Shown in pieces: positions 6,516-12,843 of a DNA stretch of 13,429 bases. The notes under the pieces were generated by a model. The model did not search any database and was not told the origin of the DNA. It saw nothing but the letters and a program-made list of their open reading frames with translations. Source of the stretch: an uncultured Ignavibacteria bacterium (lineage in GTDB: Bacteria > Bacteroidota > Ignavibacteria > Kapaibacteriales > UBA961); assembly GCA_937868245.1 (NCBI GenBank), contig CALMMI010000518.1:1-13429 (forward strand), written 5' to 3'. Position numbers and translations under genes: made by a program. The stretch's first letter is position 1; each line of letters starts with the position of its first letter.

Positions 6516-6959
6516 TTATTTTCTCATCACTTGAGCCGCCACATTTTCGTAGGATTCATCATGATTTGAGAGATACTTCTCAAATTCCTCAGGATTCCAA
6601 AATTCAATGTGATCCATCATTCCTACGATAACTACTTTTCCGTCTATGCCCGAAAAATCAAGATATTTTTTAGAGAGGGAAATGCGCTGATTGCCGTCGA
6701 TTTCCACTTCCTCGCTCCACGCTAATATCGTTCGCAGAAAGTATCTGTTCTTTTCGTCGTATTGATTGAGTGAGGAATATTGTTCTTCGTATTTTTTCCA
6801 TTCATTCAGAGGATATGCAACTACGCATTTATCAGCTCCGCGTGTAATAATAAATGTATCGTTTGCCTCCGGCGAAATTGCTTTGCGCATCTTCGCAGGA
6901 ATGCTAACCCTACCTTTATTATCGATGGAAAAAACTTCCTGACCTTTGAAGAACGACAT
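6516..6959 (-). CDS. mraZ: Transcriptional regulator MraZ
   Basis: A 147-residue MraZ, the AbrB-like DNA-binding protein that heads and regulates the dcw cluster. It contains the two tandem MraZ repeats: the first with FSIDNKGRVSIPAKMR (D13-x3-R17) and the second with EVEIDGNQRISLSKKYLDFS (D88-x3-R92), the DxxxR motif of each swapped-hairpin half. Length matches the family (about 143-152). In E. coli MraZ binds upstream of its own gene at TGGGN repeats spaced by 5 nt; similar repeats lie just upstream here. rsmH follows after 25 nt. The leader before the ATG is AT-rich with no clear Shine-Dalgarno sequence. Confidence 0.96.
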   Translation of the reverse strand: MSFFKGQEVFSIDNKGRVSIPAKMRKAISPEANDTFIITRGADKCVVAYPLNEWKKYEEQYSSLNQYDEKNRYFLRTILAWSEEVEIDGNQRISLSKKYLDFSGIDGKVVIVGMMDHIEFWNPEEFEKYLSNHDESYENVAAQVMRK

Positions 6960-6976
6960 TATATTTTCTTTTTAAC

Positions 6977-6982
6977 ATTATA
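6977..6982 (-). promoter_or_regulatory. Possible -10 element of mraZ
   Basis: TATAAT read toward mraZ, 17 nt before the ATG. A start of transcription about 7 nt further would leave a very short leader, and no good -35 hexamer is seen. The MraZ boxes lie just upstream, in the -35 region. An alternative TATAAA lies at 7063-7068. Weak evidence. Confidence 0.3.
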
Positions 6983-7005
6983 CGGTAAATTTTATGGATT
7001 AGTTC

Positions 7006-7064
7006 TGCCATTTCTACCCACTTTTCTTTAAAATCTACCTCAATCACCCACTTTCACCCACTTT
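7006..7064 (-). promoter_or_regulatory. Probable MraZ operator: three AAAGTGGGT boxes in 10-bp register
   Basis: Read toward mraZ, the identical 9-mer AAAGTGGGT occurs at 7064-7056, 7054-7046 and 7024-7016. Two weaker matches stay in the same 10-bp register: TGGCA at 7010-7006 and AGGTA at 7040-7036. TGGGT cores spaced by 5 nt correspond to the published E. coli MraZ site (TGGGN with 5-nt spacers), and AAAGTGG resembles the box reported for mollicute MraZ. The array begins 47 nt before the mraZ ATG. This indicates self-regulation by MraZ; binding is inferred. Confidence 0.8.
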
Positions 7065-7147
7065 TATAATGCGAAACAACCAAAATCTTACATAAAAAGC
7101 AAGGATTATTATCAAAAAAGTGATATAAAGTTTCCACATACTAGAAA

Positions 7148-7176
7148 AGTGCCTGAATTTTTGAAATTTAGGCACT
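7148..7176 (-). terminator. 13-bp hairpin, terminator-like on the minus strand
   Basis: Arms 7148-7160 (AGTGCCTGAATTT) and 7164-7176 (AAATTTAGGCACT) pair at 12 of 13 positions with a possible G-U pair and a 3-nt loop. Read on the minus strand the stem is followed by TTTTC; on the plus strand by CGTGTTTT. It lies about 85 bp upstream of the MraZ boxes and could stop transcription arriving from the repeat region. Confidence 0.45.
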
Positions 7177-7402
7177 CGTGTTTTAGGGTTTTCTGAGAAA
7201 ATTTGGGAATCGGGCTTTTGGGGGGCAGTCTGTTTTTTTGAATGATGAACTAGAAAGGGGAGGGTGAAAATATTTTTACTAAGGGTTTAAAAACTGAAAA
7301 ATATGAATTGAAAAATCTGTTTAAAGAATATATTTAGATGTTTTAAAGGAAAAACATTTGGATGAAAATGTGCATTCTATGTTTAACAAAATAGTATTGG
7401 AT

Positions 7403-7460
7403 GTAGGGGCGTATTGAATACGCCCGAATCTTGTATTTTTTAAGGTATGTATTAAAGGCG
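7403..7460. repeat. GTAG palindrome family 1, truncated copy
   Basis: 7403-7425 is the same 23-bp arm as at 2057-2079 (one difference, and identical to the reverse complement of the arm at 2126-2148). The following linker also resembles the first copy (CGAATC then TAAGGTATGTATTAAAGGCG against TAAGGTACGTATTTAAGGGCG). The match ends at about 7460, so the second palindrome is lost, a few bases before a different element begins at 7476. Confidence 0.75.
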
Positions 7461-7475
7461 ATCCTAAATTTTCCG

Positions 7476-7576
7476 GTAGAGATAGGGCATTGCCCTATCT
7501 TTGATACTTGCCGATAGTACACCTGAAGATAAAATATCAACTATGCGCGGTAGATAGGGCAATGCCCTGTCTCTAC
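7476..7576. repeat. GTAG palindrome family 2 (inverted pair)
   Basis: Two arms facing each other: 7476-7500 starts GTAGAGATAGGGCATTGCCC, and 7552-7576 contains AGATAGGGCAATGCCC and ends GTCTCTAC. Each holds the palindrome AGGGCATTGCCCT or its complement; the ends GTAGAG and CTCTAC agree with the other families. The 51-bp linker shows no further structure. Confidence 0.75.
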
Positions 7577-7685
7577 AGAACTTTTATAATTTATCATTGC
7601 ACGATGGTATGCAACTGCTGTTCCGTGCATATACTTAGAAGGAAGGCCGGTTGTTTGCTGCCGTACATTAGATTGTTATAACATT

Positions 7686-7762
7686 GTAGAGTCGCACCGT
7701 AGTGCGTCTCAGAAGCGTGCAGGTTTCCGCAGTACAGGAGACACACTACGGTGTGTCTCTAC
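7686..7762. repeat. GTAG palindrome family 3 (inverted pair) with flanking 8-bp repeat
   Basis: Arms 7686-7710 (starting GTAGAGTCGCACCG) and 7738-7762 (ending GGTGTGTCTCTAC) agree at 22 of 25 positions in inverted orientation, around a 27-bp linker. The octamer GTTATAAC stands on both sides, at 7675-7682 and 7763-7770. As the octamer is itself a palindrome, it may be either an extension of the inverted repeat or a duplicated target site. Confidence 0.75.
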
Positions 7763-7930
7763 GTTATAACCACTCATTGCACTGCAGTAACATAAAATTG
7801 ATTTTACAGCTATTCAATGCACGGAGGTATAATACGCCCGTACAAATTTCTGAATCTTTGATGAAATGTATTGTTCATGTCTGCCGTTAGACACGAACAC
7901 ATAATGACGAGTTTATTTACCTTCTTTTTC

Positions 7931-8914
7931 CTATTGCCCTTCACTCAACTTCTCAGCTAATTTTAAGACTGCATCCACATAATCTTGACTGTTGTTGTAG
8001 TGAAAAACTGCTTTTTCCTGTGCAGCTCGTGTATCACCCCAGCCGTTTATCTTTAAATAGTTGCCAACACTGTATATTGCATCAGGAACCTCGAAAAGAT
8101 TCTTAATCCCGTCGCCATTACCGTCGGCTGACCACCGGACGTAACTGGACGGTAAGAATTGGGACATTCCGAATGCACCGGCGGAAGAACCATATAATTC
8201 AAATGGAGATACCGGGGAAATCCTGCGGAGAGTATCCAAAGCAAGTAATTCTCCTAATGCCCATGCTGATTTTTTCTTGGCTCTTGTTTCAATCTTAGTT
8301 TCCAATTCACGTACTTGGATTGAATCAGACGGGGTGTACTCCACGTACAGTGCTTCTTTGTTCCTTGCTATGTTTTCGGGAGTAGCAGCTAAAGCAACAC
8401 TAAAAAAGATAGAAGGGATATAATTCTTCCCTAGGTATGTACCAAATTTCGTTTCTATCCAGAGTATAGCAGTGATTGCTTCTTTGGGCACATCATACTT
8501 CTGTTCGGCTTCTTGTAGAATTGTACGGTTCTTTTCGAGAAACTCTTGAGCTTTCTTAACGGATATCTTGTTATAGTGTGATGAGTAATCAGGTTTTTTC
8601 CTTGTACCCGTTACGTTTATTTTAATGAGATTTGGTTCAAAGTTGAGATGATCATCATTGAGCAATCGGACTAAAAATGCAGTATCCATACCACGGCGCA
8701 GGAGAGTATCGGCTACGGCGGAAAATTCGATGTGTTTATAGGCAATTGAATTTACTGAAATAGGAACTTCTCCTGTTGCAGTGTCCCCTTGTTTTGTTAG
8801 ATTTACTGACGGCGTAGAAGAACAGGCAGAAAATAATATGCACCCTGCAACAATAAGAGCGGCATTAAGAAATATAATGTACAATGCGGGATATGGCAAC
8901 TGTTTGTTCTTCAT
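7931..8914 (-). CDS. Lytic murein transglycosylase, MltB/SLT_2 family lipoprotein
   Basis: A 327-residue lipoprotein that should cleave the MurNAc-GlcNAc bond of peptidoglycan with formation of 1,6-anhydro-MurNAc, working in the periplasm. The signal sequence ends in a lipobox; FSAC with C31 is likeliest, VAGC with C25 is also possible. The catalytic region is clear: AILWIETKFGTYLGK with E154 as the expected catalytic acid, then SAGAFGMSQFLPSSY at 244-258 (the G-x-x-Q-F-x-P-S-S-Y motif), a calcium-loop-like DGNGDG at 264-269, and AIYSVGNYLKINGWG. The N-terminal region (about 60-110) is not part of the classical MltB core. It starts 41 nt after the DUF6544-like gene on the same strand, so co-transcription is probable. 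Confidence 0.9.
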   Translation of the reverse strand: MKNKQLPYPALYIIFLNAALIVAGCILFSACSSTPSVNLTKQGDTATGEVPISVNSIAYKHIEFSAVADTLLRRGMDTAFLVRLLNDDHLNFEPNLIKINVTGTRKKPDYSSHYNKISVKKAQEFLEKNRTILQEAEQKYDVPKEAITAILWIETKFGTYLGKNYIPSIFFSVALAATPENIARNKEALYVEYTPSDSIQVRELETKIETRAKKKSAWALGELLALDTLRRISPVSPFELYGSSAGAFGMSQFLPSSYVRWSADGNGDGIKNLFEVPDAIYSVGNYLKINGWGDTRAAQEKAVFHYNNSQDYVDAVLKLAEKLSEGQ

Positions 8915-8955
8915 AGCTTTATATAAGTTGCCAATGCAGACAGAAACGGGGTGTC

Positions 8956-9804
8956 CTATGAAAATTCATAATGAACACTTGCCACGCGGAATTTACCGTA
9001 GGAAAAATCCTTGTCCTGTAAATTCCACACAAATTCAACTTCTGTCGGAATGACAATATTTTGGTATTGATTGTAATTTCTACAATACAATGTAAATTGT
9101 TCTTTTTTTTTTAAATCCTTGAAATCTCTGAATTTATCATGAGTTACAATATTTGCAATCTGGCCGTCGTCAGTAAATGTAAATAATGCAGAGGCACTTA
9201 CACCCTGAAAATTGATTTCAGCTTTTGCCGATAAATCACTTACTGGAGTCCATTGTATATGACGGTTAGGGAGCAAAACAGTTGGAAACCAGACAGCTTC
9301 CATCAAATATCGTGATAAAAGAGTAATGTCTGCCTCGTATCCATGGGGTTCAAGGAGAGTAATTGTCCCCAAAAGTCGTACCAAACCGTGTCCCTTGCCT
9401 CCAATAAATTCAAGTGAAGCTGTTTTAAAAGGTAAAAACGATGTACCGAAGCGAGCTTTCCATACCATTCCGGGTTGATTTGCACTATACCAAACGTCTG
9501 CAGAAAGGTGCGACCAATCACCTTCAATTTGTGTGCGGAAGTCTGCTTCCTGTCTCATGTGAATAAAATCTATATACGGTTGCCCTTCACGAAGGGTAGT
9601 TGTAAAATATTTTTGAACAATCGGTGGCAGAGTAGAAATATCTGAAGCATGAAAAACTTTGTTTCCTGTTTTGCCATGCTCACGCTGGCGCAATCGTTTT
9701 ACAGCTTTGCGAACTTTATGGCGTGACCAGAATGCGCTAATCAGGGAAAGTAGCAGAATACTCCCTACCAAACTACAAAAGATAGTTAAAAATTTCTCAG
9801 CCAT
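8956..9804 (-). CDS. Membrane-anchored DUF6544/DUF6920-like protein
   Basis: A 282-residue protein with an N-terminal membrane helix (about residues 5-25), a basic juxtamembrane segment (RHKVRKAVKRLRQR) and a large beta-rich domain. The segment LPPIVQKYF, GQPYIDFIHMRQEADFR, then QPGMVWKARFG and FPTVLLPNRHIQWTPV, has the pattern of uncharacterised proteins of the DUF6544/DUF6920 type; the assignment is from memory of motifs and the exact family is uncertain. No catalytic site is known to me. A GAGGAG sequence lies 10 nt before the ATG (9815-9820), a somewhat long spacing. The mltB-like gene follows. Confidence 0.7.
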   Translation of the reverse strand: MAEKFLTIFCSLVGSILLLSLISAFWSRHKVRKAVKRLRQREHGKTGNKVFHASDISTLPPIVQKYFTTTLREGQPYIDFIHMRQEADFRTQIEGDWSHLSADVWYSANQPGMVWKARFGTSFLPFKTASLEFIGGKGHGLVRLLGTITLLEPHGYEADITLLSRYLMEAVWFPTVLLPNRHIQWTPVSDLSAKAEINFQGVSASALFTFTDDGQIANIVTHDKFRDFKDLKKKEQFTLYCRNYNQYQNIVIPTEVEFVWNLQDKDFSYGKFRVASVHYEFS

Positions 9805-10256
9805 TGTGGTTTTTCTCCTCTATGTATTCCAACGACTTACAAAATAAATGCTGGTAAATGTTTGTGCCAAACCAGATTGTTATACTGAAAGTCAGAAGTT
9901 GTTTTAAGGCTGACCGACAGATATTTTTTCCGAAAAATAAGAGATTATTTTGAAATAGAGGTATAAAATGAAAAACGCTCGAAAGATTACTCTTTCGAAC
10001 GTTTTTTGGTGAGTGAAAAGGCAAGAAGTTTTCTGTCTAAAAGTAATAACACAGAAGTTGAAAAAGTGTCACCGAATTTGGAAAAATATTTTTAAAAAAG
10101 AAAAAAAAGCGGGTTTTTGACGTGTTTTACCATGATTACTAATAAATTTGTTTTTAAAGTGCATCGTTTTTGGGTTTTTGGTGTTATTGTAGTTGATGAG
10201 AGTTAAAACTCATAATCATCGTTTCTTTTGAACCTTCGGTTCTATTGTTCTGTAAA
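9805..10256. other. Non-coding region between divergent genes
   Basis: About 450 bp, very AT-rich, separating the minus-strand DUF6544-like gene from the plus-strand sigma factor gene. It must carry both promoters, but I could not assign convincing -10/-35 or Bacteroidota-type TAnnTTTG elements. The only strong structure is the hairpin at 9974-10003. A small hairpin GAACC-TTC-GGTTC (10230-10242) lies 14 nt before the sigma factor ATG. Confidence 0.6.
9974..10003. terminator. Strong bidirectional intrinsic-terminator-like hairpin
   Basis: Arms 9974-9986 (AACGCTCGAAAGA) and 9991-10003 (TCTTTCGAACGTT) pair at 12 of 13 positions around TTAC. A-run (9971-9975) before and T-run (10002-10007) after give a terminator shape on both strands. 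It lies between divergent genes, so it ends no annotated transcript. Confidence 0.75.
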
Positions 10257-10820
10257 ATGGAGAAATCCTATACTTCATATTCCGATGATGAACTTATCGT
10301 CCTGCTTTCTAAGTCAGGACGGGAAGCAGAGCGTGCATTTACGGTGCTTTATAACCGTTATTCGTCACGTATCCACGCTTATTGTTATCGCATAATTGAA
10401 GACAGTACGTATGCCGAAGATATGTTTCAGGAAACATTTATACGGTTCTTTCAAACAGCCAAATCGGGACGTGCTATTTCAAATGTACCGGGCTTTATGA
10501 TTACCATAGCACGTAATCTTTGCCTAAATTACAAAAGAGATAAAAAAGATGCTTTAGTTCTTACGGATATAGACTTCTTTACGGACACAAGCCAAAGTTA
10601 CGAACAAAAAGAACTGTTAGACTTAATTGCACGTTCACTCGAATTACTAAGTTTTGAATATCGTGAAATTTTTATTTTACGGGAATATGATGGACTATCG
10701 TACGAAGAAATAGCAGAAGTAACAGGCACAACAGTTACTAATGCAAAAACAAGAGCCTTCCGTGCCAAACAAAAAGTAAAAGAAATTTTACAGCCGTATC
10801 TTAAGGATTTATGCCAATAG
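10257..10820 (+). CDS. ECF-type RNA polymerase sigma factor (sigma-70 family)
   Basis: A 187-residue sigma factor with only regions 2 and 4. Region 2 (about 18-90): AFTVLYNRYSSRIHAYCYRI, then DSTYAEDMFQETFIRFFQ, the core-RNAP-binding and -10-recognition helices. Region 4 (about 118-183): LLSFEYREIFILREYDGLSY, EEIAEVTGTTVTNAKTRAFR, the helix-turn-helix for the -35 element. This is the usual ECF size. The ATG at 10257 fits the family better than a TTG four codons upstream. The anti-sigma-like gene follows after 91 nt, the normal arrangement for an ECF factor held inactive by its own membrane regulator. Its target promoters cannot be told from this window. Confidence 0.93.
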   Translation: MEKSYTSYSDDELIVLLSKSGREAERAFTVLYNRYSSRIHAYCYRIIEDSTYAEDMFQETFIRFFQTAKSGRAISNVPGFMITIARNLCLNYKRDKKDALVLTDIDFFTDTSQSYEQKELLDLIARSLELLSFEYREIFILREYDGLSYEEIAEVTGTTVTNAKTRAFRAKQKVKEILQPYLKDLCQ

Positions 10821-10911
10821 AATAGTGGCAATAATATTTCCGGGTAGCAGATATGGTATTTGTCCGGAATTCTAAAAATGATTTCATTTCGACAACCAAA
10901 TTATTGATATT

Positions 10912-12141
10912 ATGGAATACTCTGAATTACTGTATGATTTTGTGGATGGTACTACTGATGTAACTCAGGAGCAAACATTGTTTGCTGCTCTTGCTTCACA
11001 TGAGGATTTGCGTGCCGACCTCAAGCAACTTCTTGCAATGAAAACAGCTGTACAGAATGATTCGAAGGCGTTTAATCCACCCGCTGAATCTACCCTTGCA
11101 CTTTTCTCTACCTTAGGATTTGCTGCGCCTACGATGGTATCACCATCGGTTGCAAAAGCTTCCTTTGCAAGCAGAGCAATAAAAGCTATTTCCGGTGCAT
11201 CCACAGCAATTGCAACAGAGCTTATAATGTCATCAATAACAGCACTGTCGATGTATCTTTTGATGAATAATCATGCAGAAAAAAGTATGGTAAAAACAGC
11301 TGAAAAATCAAGTGTTGCACCTTCAACTCTTGCCGGGATAAATTCATCTGCCAATACTAATACTGCCACTGAAACTATCAGAACAGTTACGTTACCTCCA
11401 AAAGAGATAATCAAATACGTATATGTAAATGTTCCGGCAGCTCAATCGAGTATGGCTGCAATTCCTCCCTCAGTTGCACGTTCAGAATCTGAACCTGCAG
11501 ATGAATCTACAGAGAATTCAACTCCTCCGATTATGACAACAGATGTTAGAACCCTTGCACTTTCACAAAGTATTCCGAATAGTAATTCAGGGTGGAAACA
11601 GGTTGATTATGATGCCGAACTAATGCCAAGCCCTATTGATAAAACTCCGGCAAGCAATATCTCCCGCTGGACTCTGGAACTTCGCCGTATAGATACTCGT
11701 TCTTATGTTGAACAAACATTTATCAGTAAAACTCCTGCAATAAACAATCTGGCGTTCTCTGCATTGTACTCGCTTAATTCGCGGTTGTCCGTAGGTTTAG
11801 AAGTAGCACAGGAGCAGGCATTTCAGAAGTTTACAACTACAGACGATGTAGGAAGACAAGTAATTACGGAACAACATCCTACGATACATTCGGTTGCGGG
11901 GATATTACGTTATACACCCATTCAATTGGGTAAATTTCAACCGCTTTTCCAAGCAAGTATCGGTGGCTATGAATTTGGTTCATTTGGTCGTGGGCTGATA
12001 GGCGTGCAGTATTTCCCGGAAACTTACCTTAGTTTTGTGATCGGTGCCGAGGCAAACTTACAGAGATACGACAACGGGCAAGGTATAAATTATTCTACAT
12101 CTAAATATGGTTTGAGTTATGGAATGTCGTTCCATTTTTAA
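10912..12141 (+). CDS. Anti-sigma-like protein fused to a C-terminal barrel-like domain
   Basis: A 409-residue protein, probably the regulator of the adjacent ECF factor. Residues 1-70 (YSELLYDFVDGTTDVTQEQT, then LFAALASHEDLRADLKQLLA) have the acidic helical look of cytoplasmic anti-sigma domains, without the zinc HxxxCxxC. A weak membrane helix lies about 92-118. Residues 119-250 form a Ser/Thr/Pro/Ala-rich linker. Residues 251-409 alternate polar and hydrophobic residues in strand-like runs (RWTLELRRI, LSVGLEVAQ, LSFVIGAEANLQRY, YGLSYGMSFHF) and end in phenylalanine, like small outer-membrane barrels. This suggests one chain reaching from cytoplasm to outer membrane. Comparable anti-sigma-like/outer-membrane-barrel proteins exist in Bacteroidota. 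The domains are inferred by eye. The next gene overlaps by 23 bp. Confidence 0.7.
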   Translation: MEYSELLYDFVDGTTDVTQEQTLFAALASHEDLRADLKQLLAMKTAVQNDSKAFNPPAESTLALFSTLGFAAPTMVSPSVAKASFASRAIKAISGASTAIATELIMSSITALSMYLLMNNHAEKSMVKTAEKSSVAPSTLAGINSSANTNTATETIRTVTLPPKEIIKYVYVNVPAAQSSMAAIPPSVARSESEPADESTENSTPPIMTTDVRTLALSQSIPNSNSGWKQVDYDAELMPSPIDKTPASNISRWTLELRRIDTRSYVEQTFISKTPAINNLAFSALYSLNSRLSVGLEVAQEQAFQKFTTTDDVGRQVITEQHPTIHSVAGILRYTPIQLGKFQPLFQASIGGYEFGSFGRGLIGVQYFPETYLSFVIGAEANLQRYDNGQGINYSTSKYGLSYGMSFHF

Positions 12142-12790
12142 AAAATATCCCCTTTGGGTATGCGGTCAATCTTGCGTAATACTTGCAATATGTTTTGTGG
12201 TACTTGCAAGCAGCGGCTGTATGTCTCCTTTGGATTCAAGTATCGAGAAGAAAATAATAGTTATCGACCCGGTAAAATCACCACCGTTTGAAGTGGATGC
12301 CATTTGTAAAGAATTTTTTGAAGTAGGGTTAATCCAGGATCCTAAGATTTTTACCAAAGTTGACCATTATAAAGATCCTTGGACGTATTATCTTCCAAAG
12401 ACGATTACAGCTTTAATTGATACATCAGGAGCTAAGGATACCATTTCGATGGATCTGACTTTAGTAGCAGATTCGAGTAATCCAACCAGGCAGACTTTAC
12501 GTACAGAATATGTAACATCTTTTCGGATACATTTGGTTAAAATGGTTGCCGATAGTTCACACAAGCTTATTTTCGGTCCTGAAAAAGGTGAAGGATCGCT
12601 AATTGTTACACAAGGTGTATCTCAACCAGTGCTACTACATCCTGGGAAGATAATAGTAGAGTTCCACGATGTAGAAAAAATCAACAAAGGGAAAAATTCA
12701 AAACTTACGATGGAAATCCAGGCAAGTGTAGATTCAAAAGGCAGTTTCCCTAATTTTAGTTTTAATGGGACGATTGAGTTTCAGTGGTGA
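12119..12790 (+). CDS. Putative lipoprotein of unknown function
   Basis: A 223-residue protein with a type II signal sequence: a basic start (FKK), a hydrophobic stretch (about 20-30) and the lipobox SSGC with C34 as the acylated residue, followed by MSPLDSS. The mature part is rich in predicted beta strands with no recognisable domain; it ends GTIEFQW. The ATG is the only Met before the lipobox and lies 23 bp inside the preceding gene, so translation is likely coupled and the protein may belong to the same sensing unit. Membrane location (inner or outer) cannot be decided. No family name is offered. Confidence 0.75.
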   Translation: MECRSIFKKYPLWVCGQSCVILAICFVVLASSGCMSPLDSSIEKKIIVIDPVKSPPFEVDAICKEFFEVGLIQDPKIFTKVDHYKDPWTYYLPKTITALIDTSGAKDTISMDLTLVADSSNPTRQTLRTEYVTSFRIHLVKMVADSSHKLIFGPEKGEGSLIVTQGVSQPVLLHPGKIIVEFHDVEKINKGKNSKLTMEIQASVDSKGSFPNFSFNGTIEFQW

Positions 12791-12843
12791 TTTCTTTTGA
12801 ATTTGGAAATGTACATTACTTGGAATTGCTGCCCCTTTGTTGT

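Larger units (their letters stand above)
6960..7930. other. Long non-coding region between mraZ and mltB-like gene
   Basis: About 970 bp without a convincing gene. The first 100 bp hold the mraZ control region. 7148-7176 is a hairpin. 7177-7400 is AT-rich with no structure I can name. 7403-7762 is a cluster of palindromic repeats. 7771-7860 contains possible decayed repeat pieces, for example TATAATACGCCCGTAC near 7829, which resembles the family-1 arm. No tRNA was seen. The open frames that cross it run through repeats and look non-coding. Confidence 0.7.

Noticed and set aside
7343..7540. 65-codon open frame on the minus strand between mraZ and the mltB-like gene
   Set aside because: It runs through two palindromic repeat elements, so its sequence is set by the repeats; no start signal or family resemblance.
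7593..7634. Imperfect GCACG/CGTGC symmetry as another repeat element
   Set aside because: Arms are about 5 bp and lack the GTAG/CTAC feet; too weak to call.
7403..7762. Possible CRISPR array in the palindrome cluster
   Set aside because: The repeats differ from one another, occur as facing pairs and lack regular spacers; no cas gene is nearby.
7702..7890. 62-codon open frame on the plus strand in the repeat region
   Set aside because: It begins inside the family-3 palindrome and has no protein-like features.
9797..10024. 75-codon open frame on the minus strand upstream of the DUF6544-like gene
   Set aside because: It begins just upstream of the strong hairpin at 9974-10003, reads through it and overlaps the next gene start; more likely leader or intergenic DNA.
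10230..10242. GAACC-TTC-GGTTC hairpin before the sigma factor start as an ECF autoregulatory site
   Set aside because: Short and without a matching promoter half; kept only as a note in the intergenic entry.
10838..10869. Inverted repeat TTCCGG/CCGGAA between the sigma and anti-sigma genes
   Set aside because: Only 6 bp arms with a 20-nt loop; such a match is expected by chance, so no terminator or operator is claimed.
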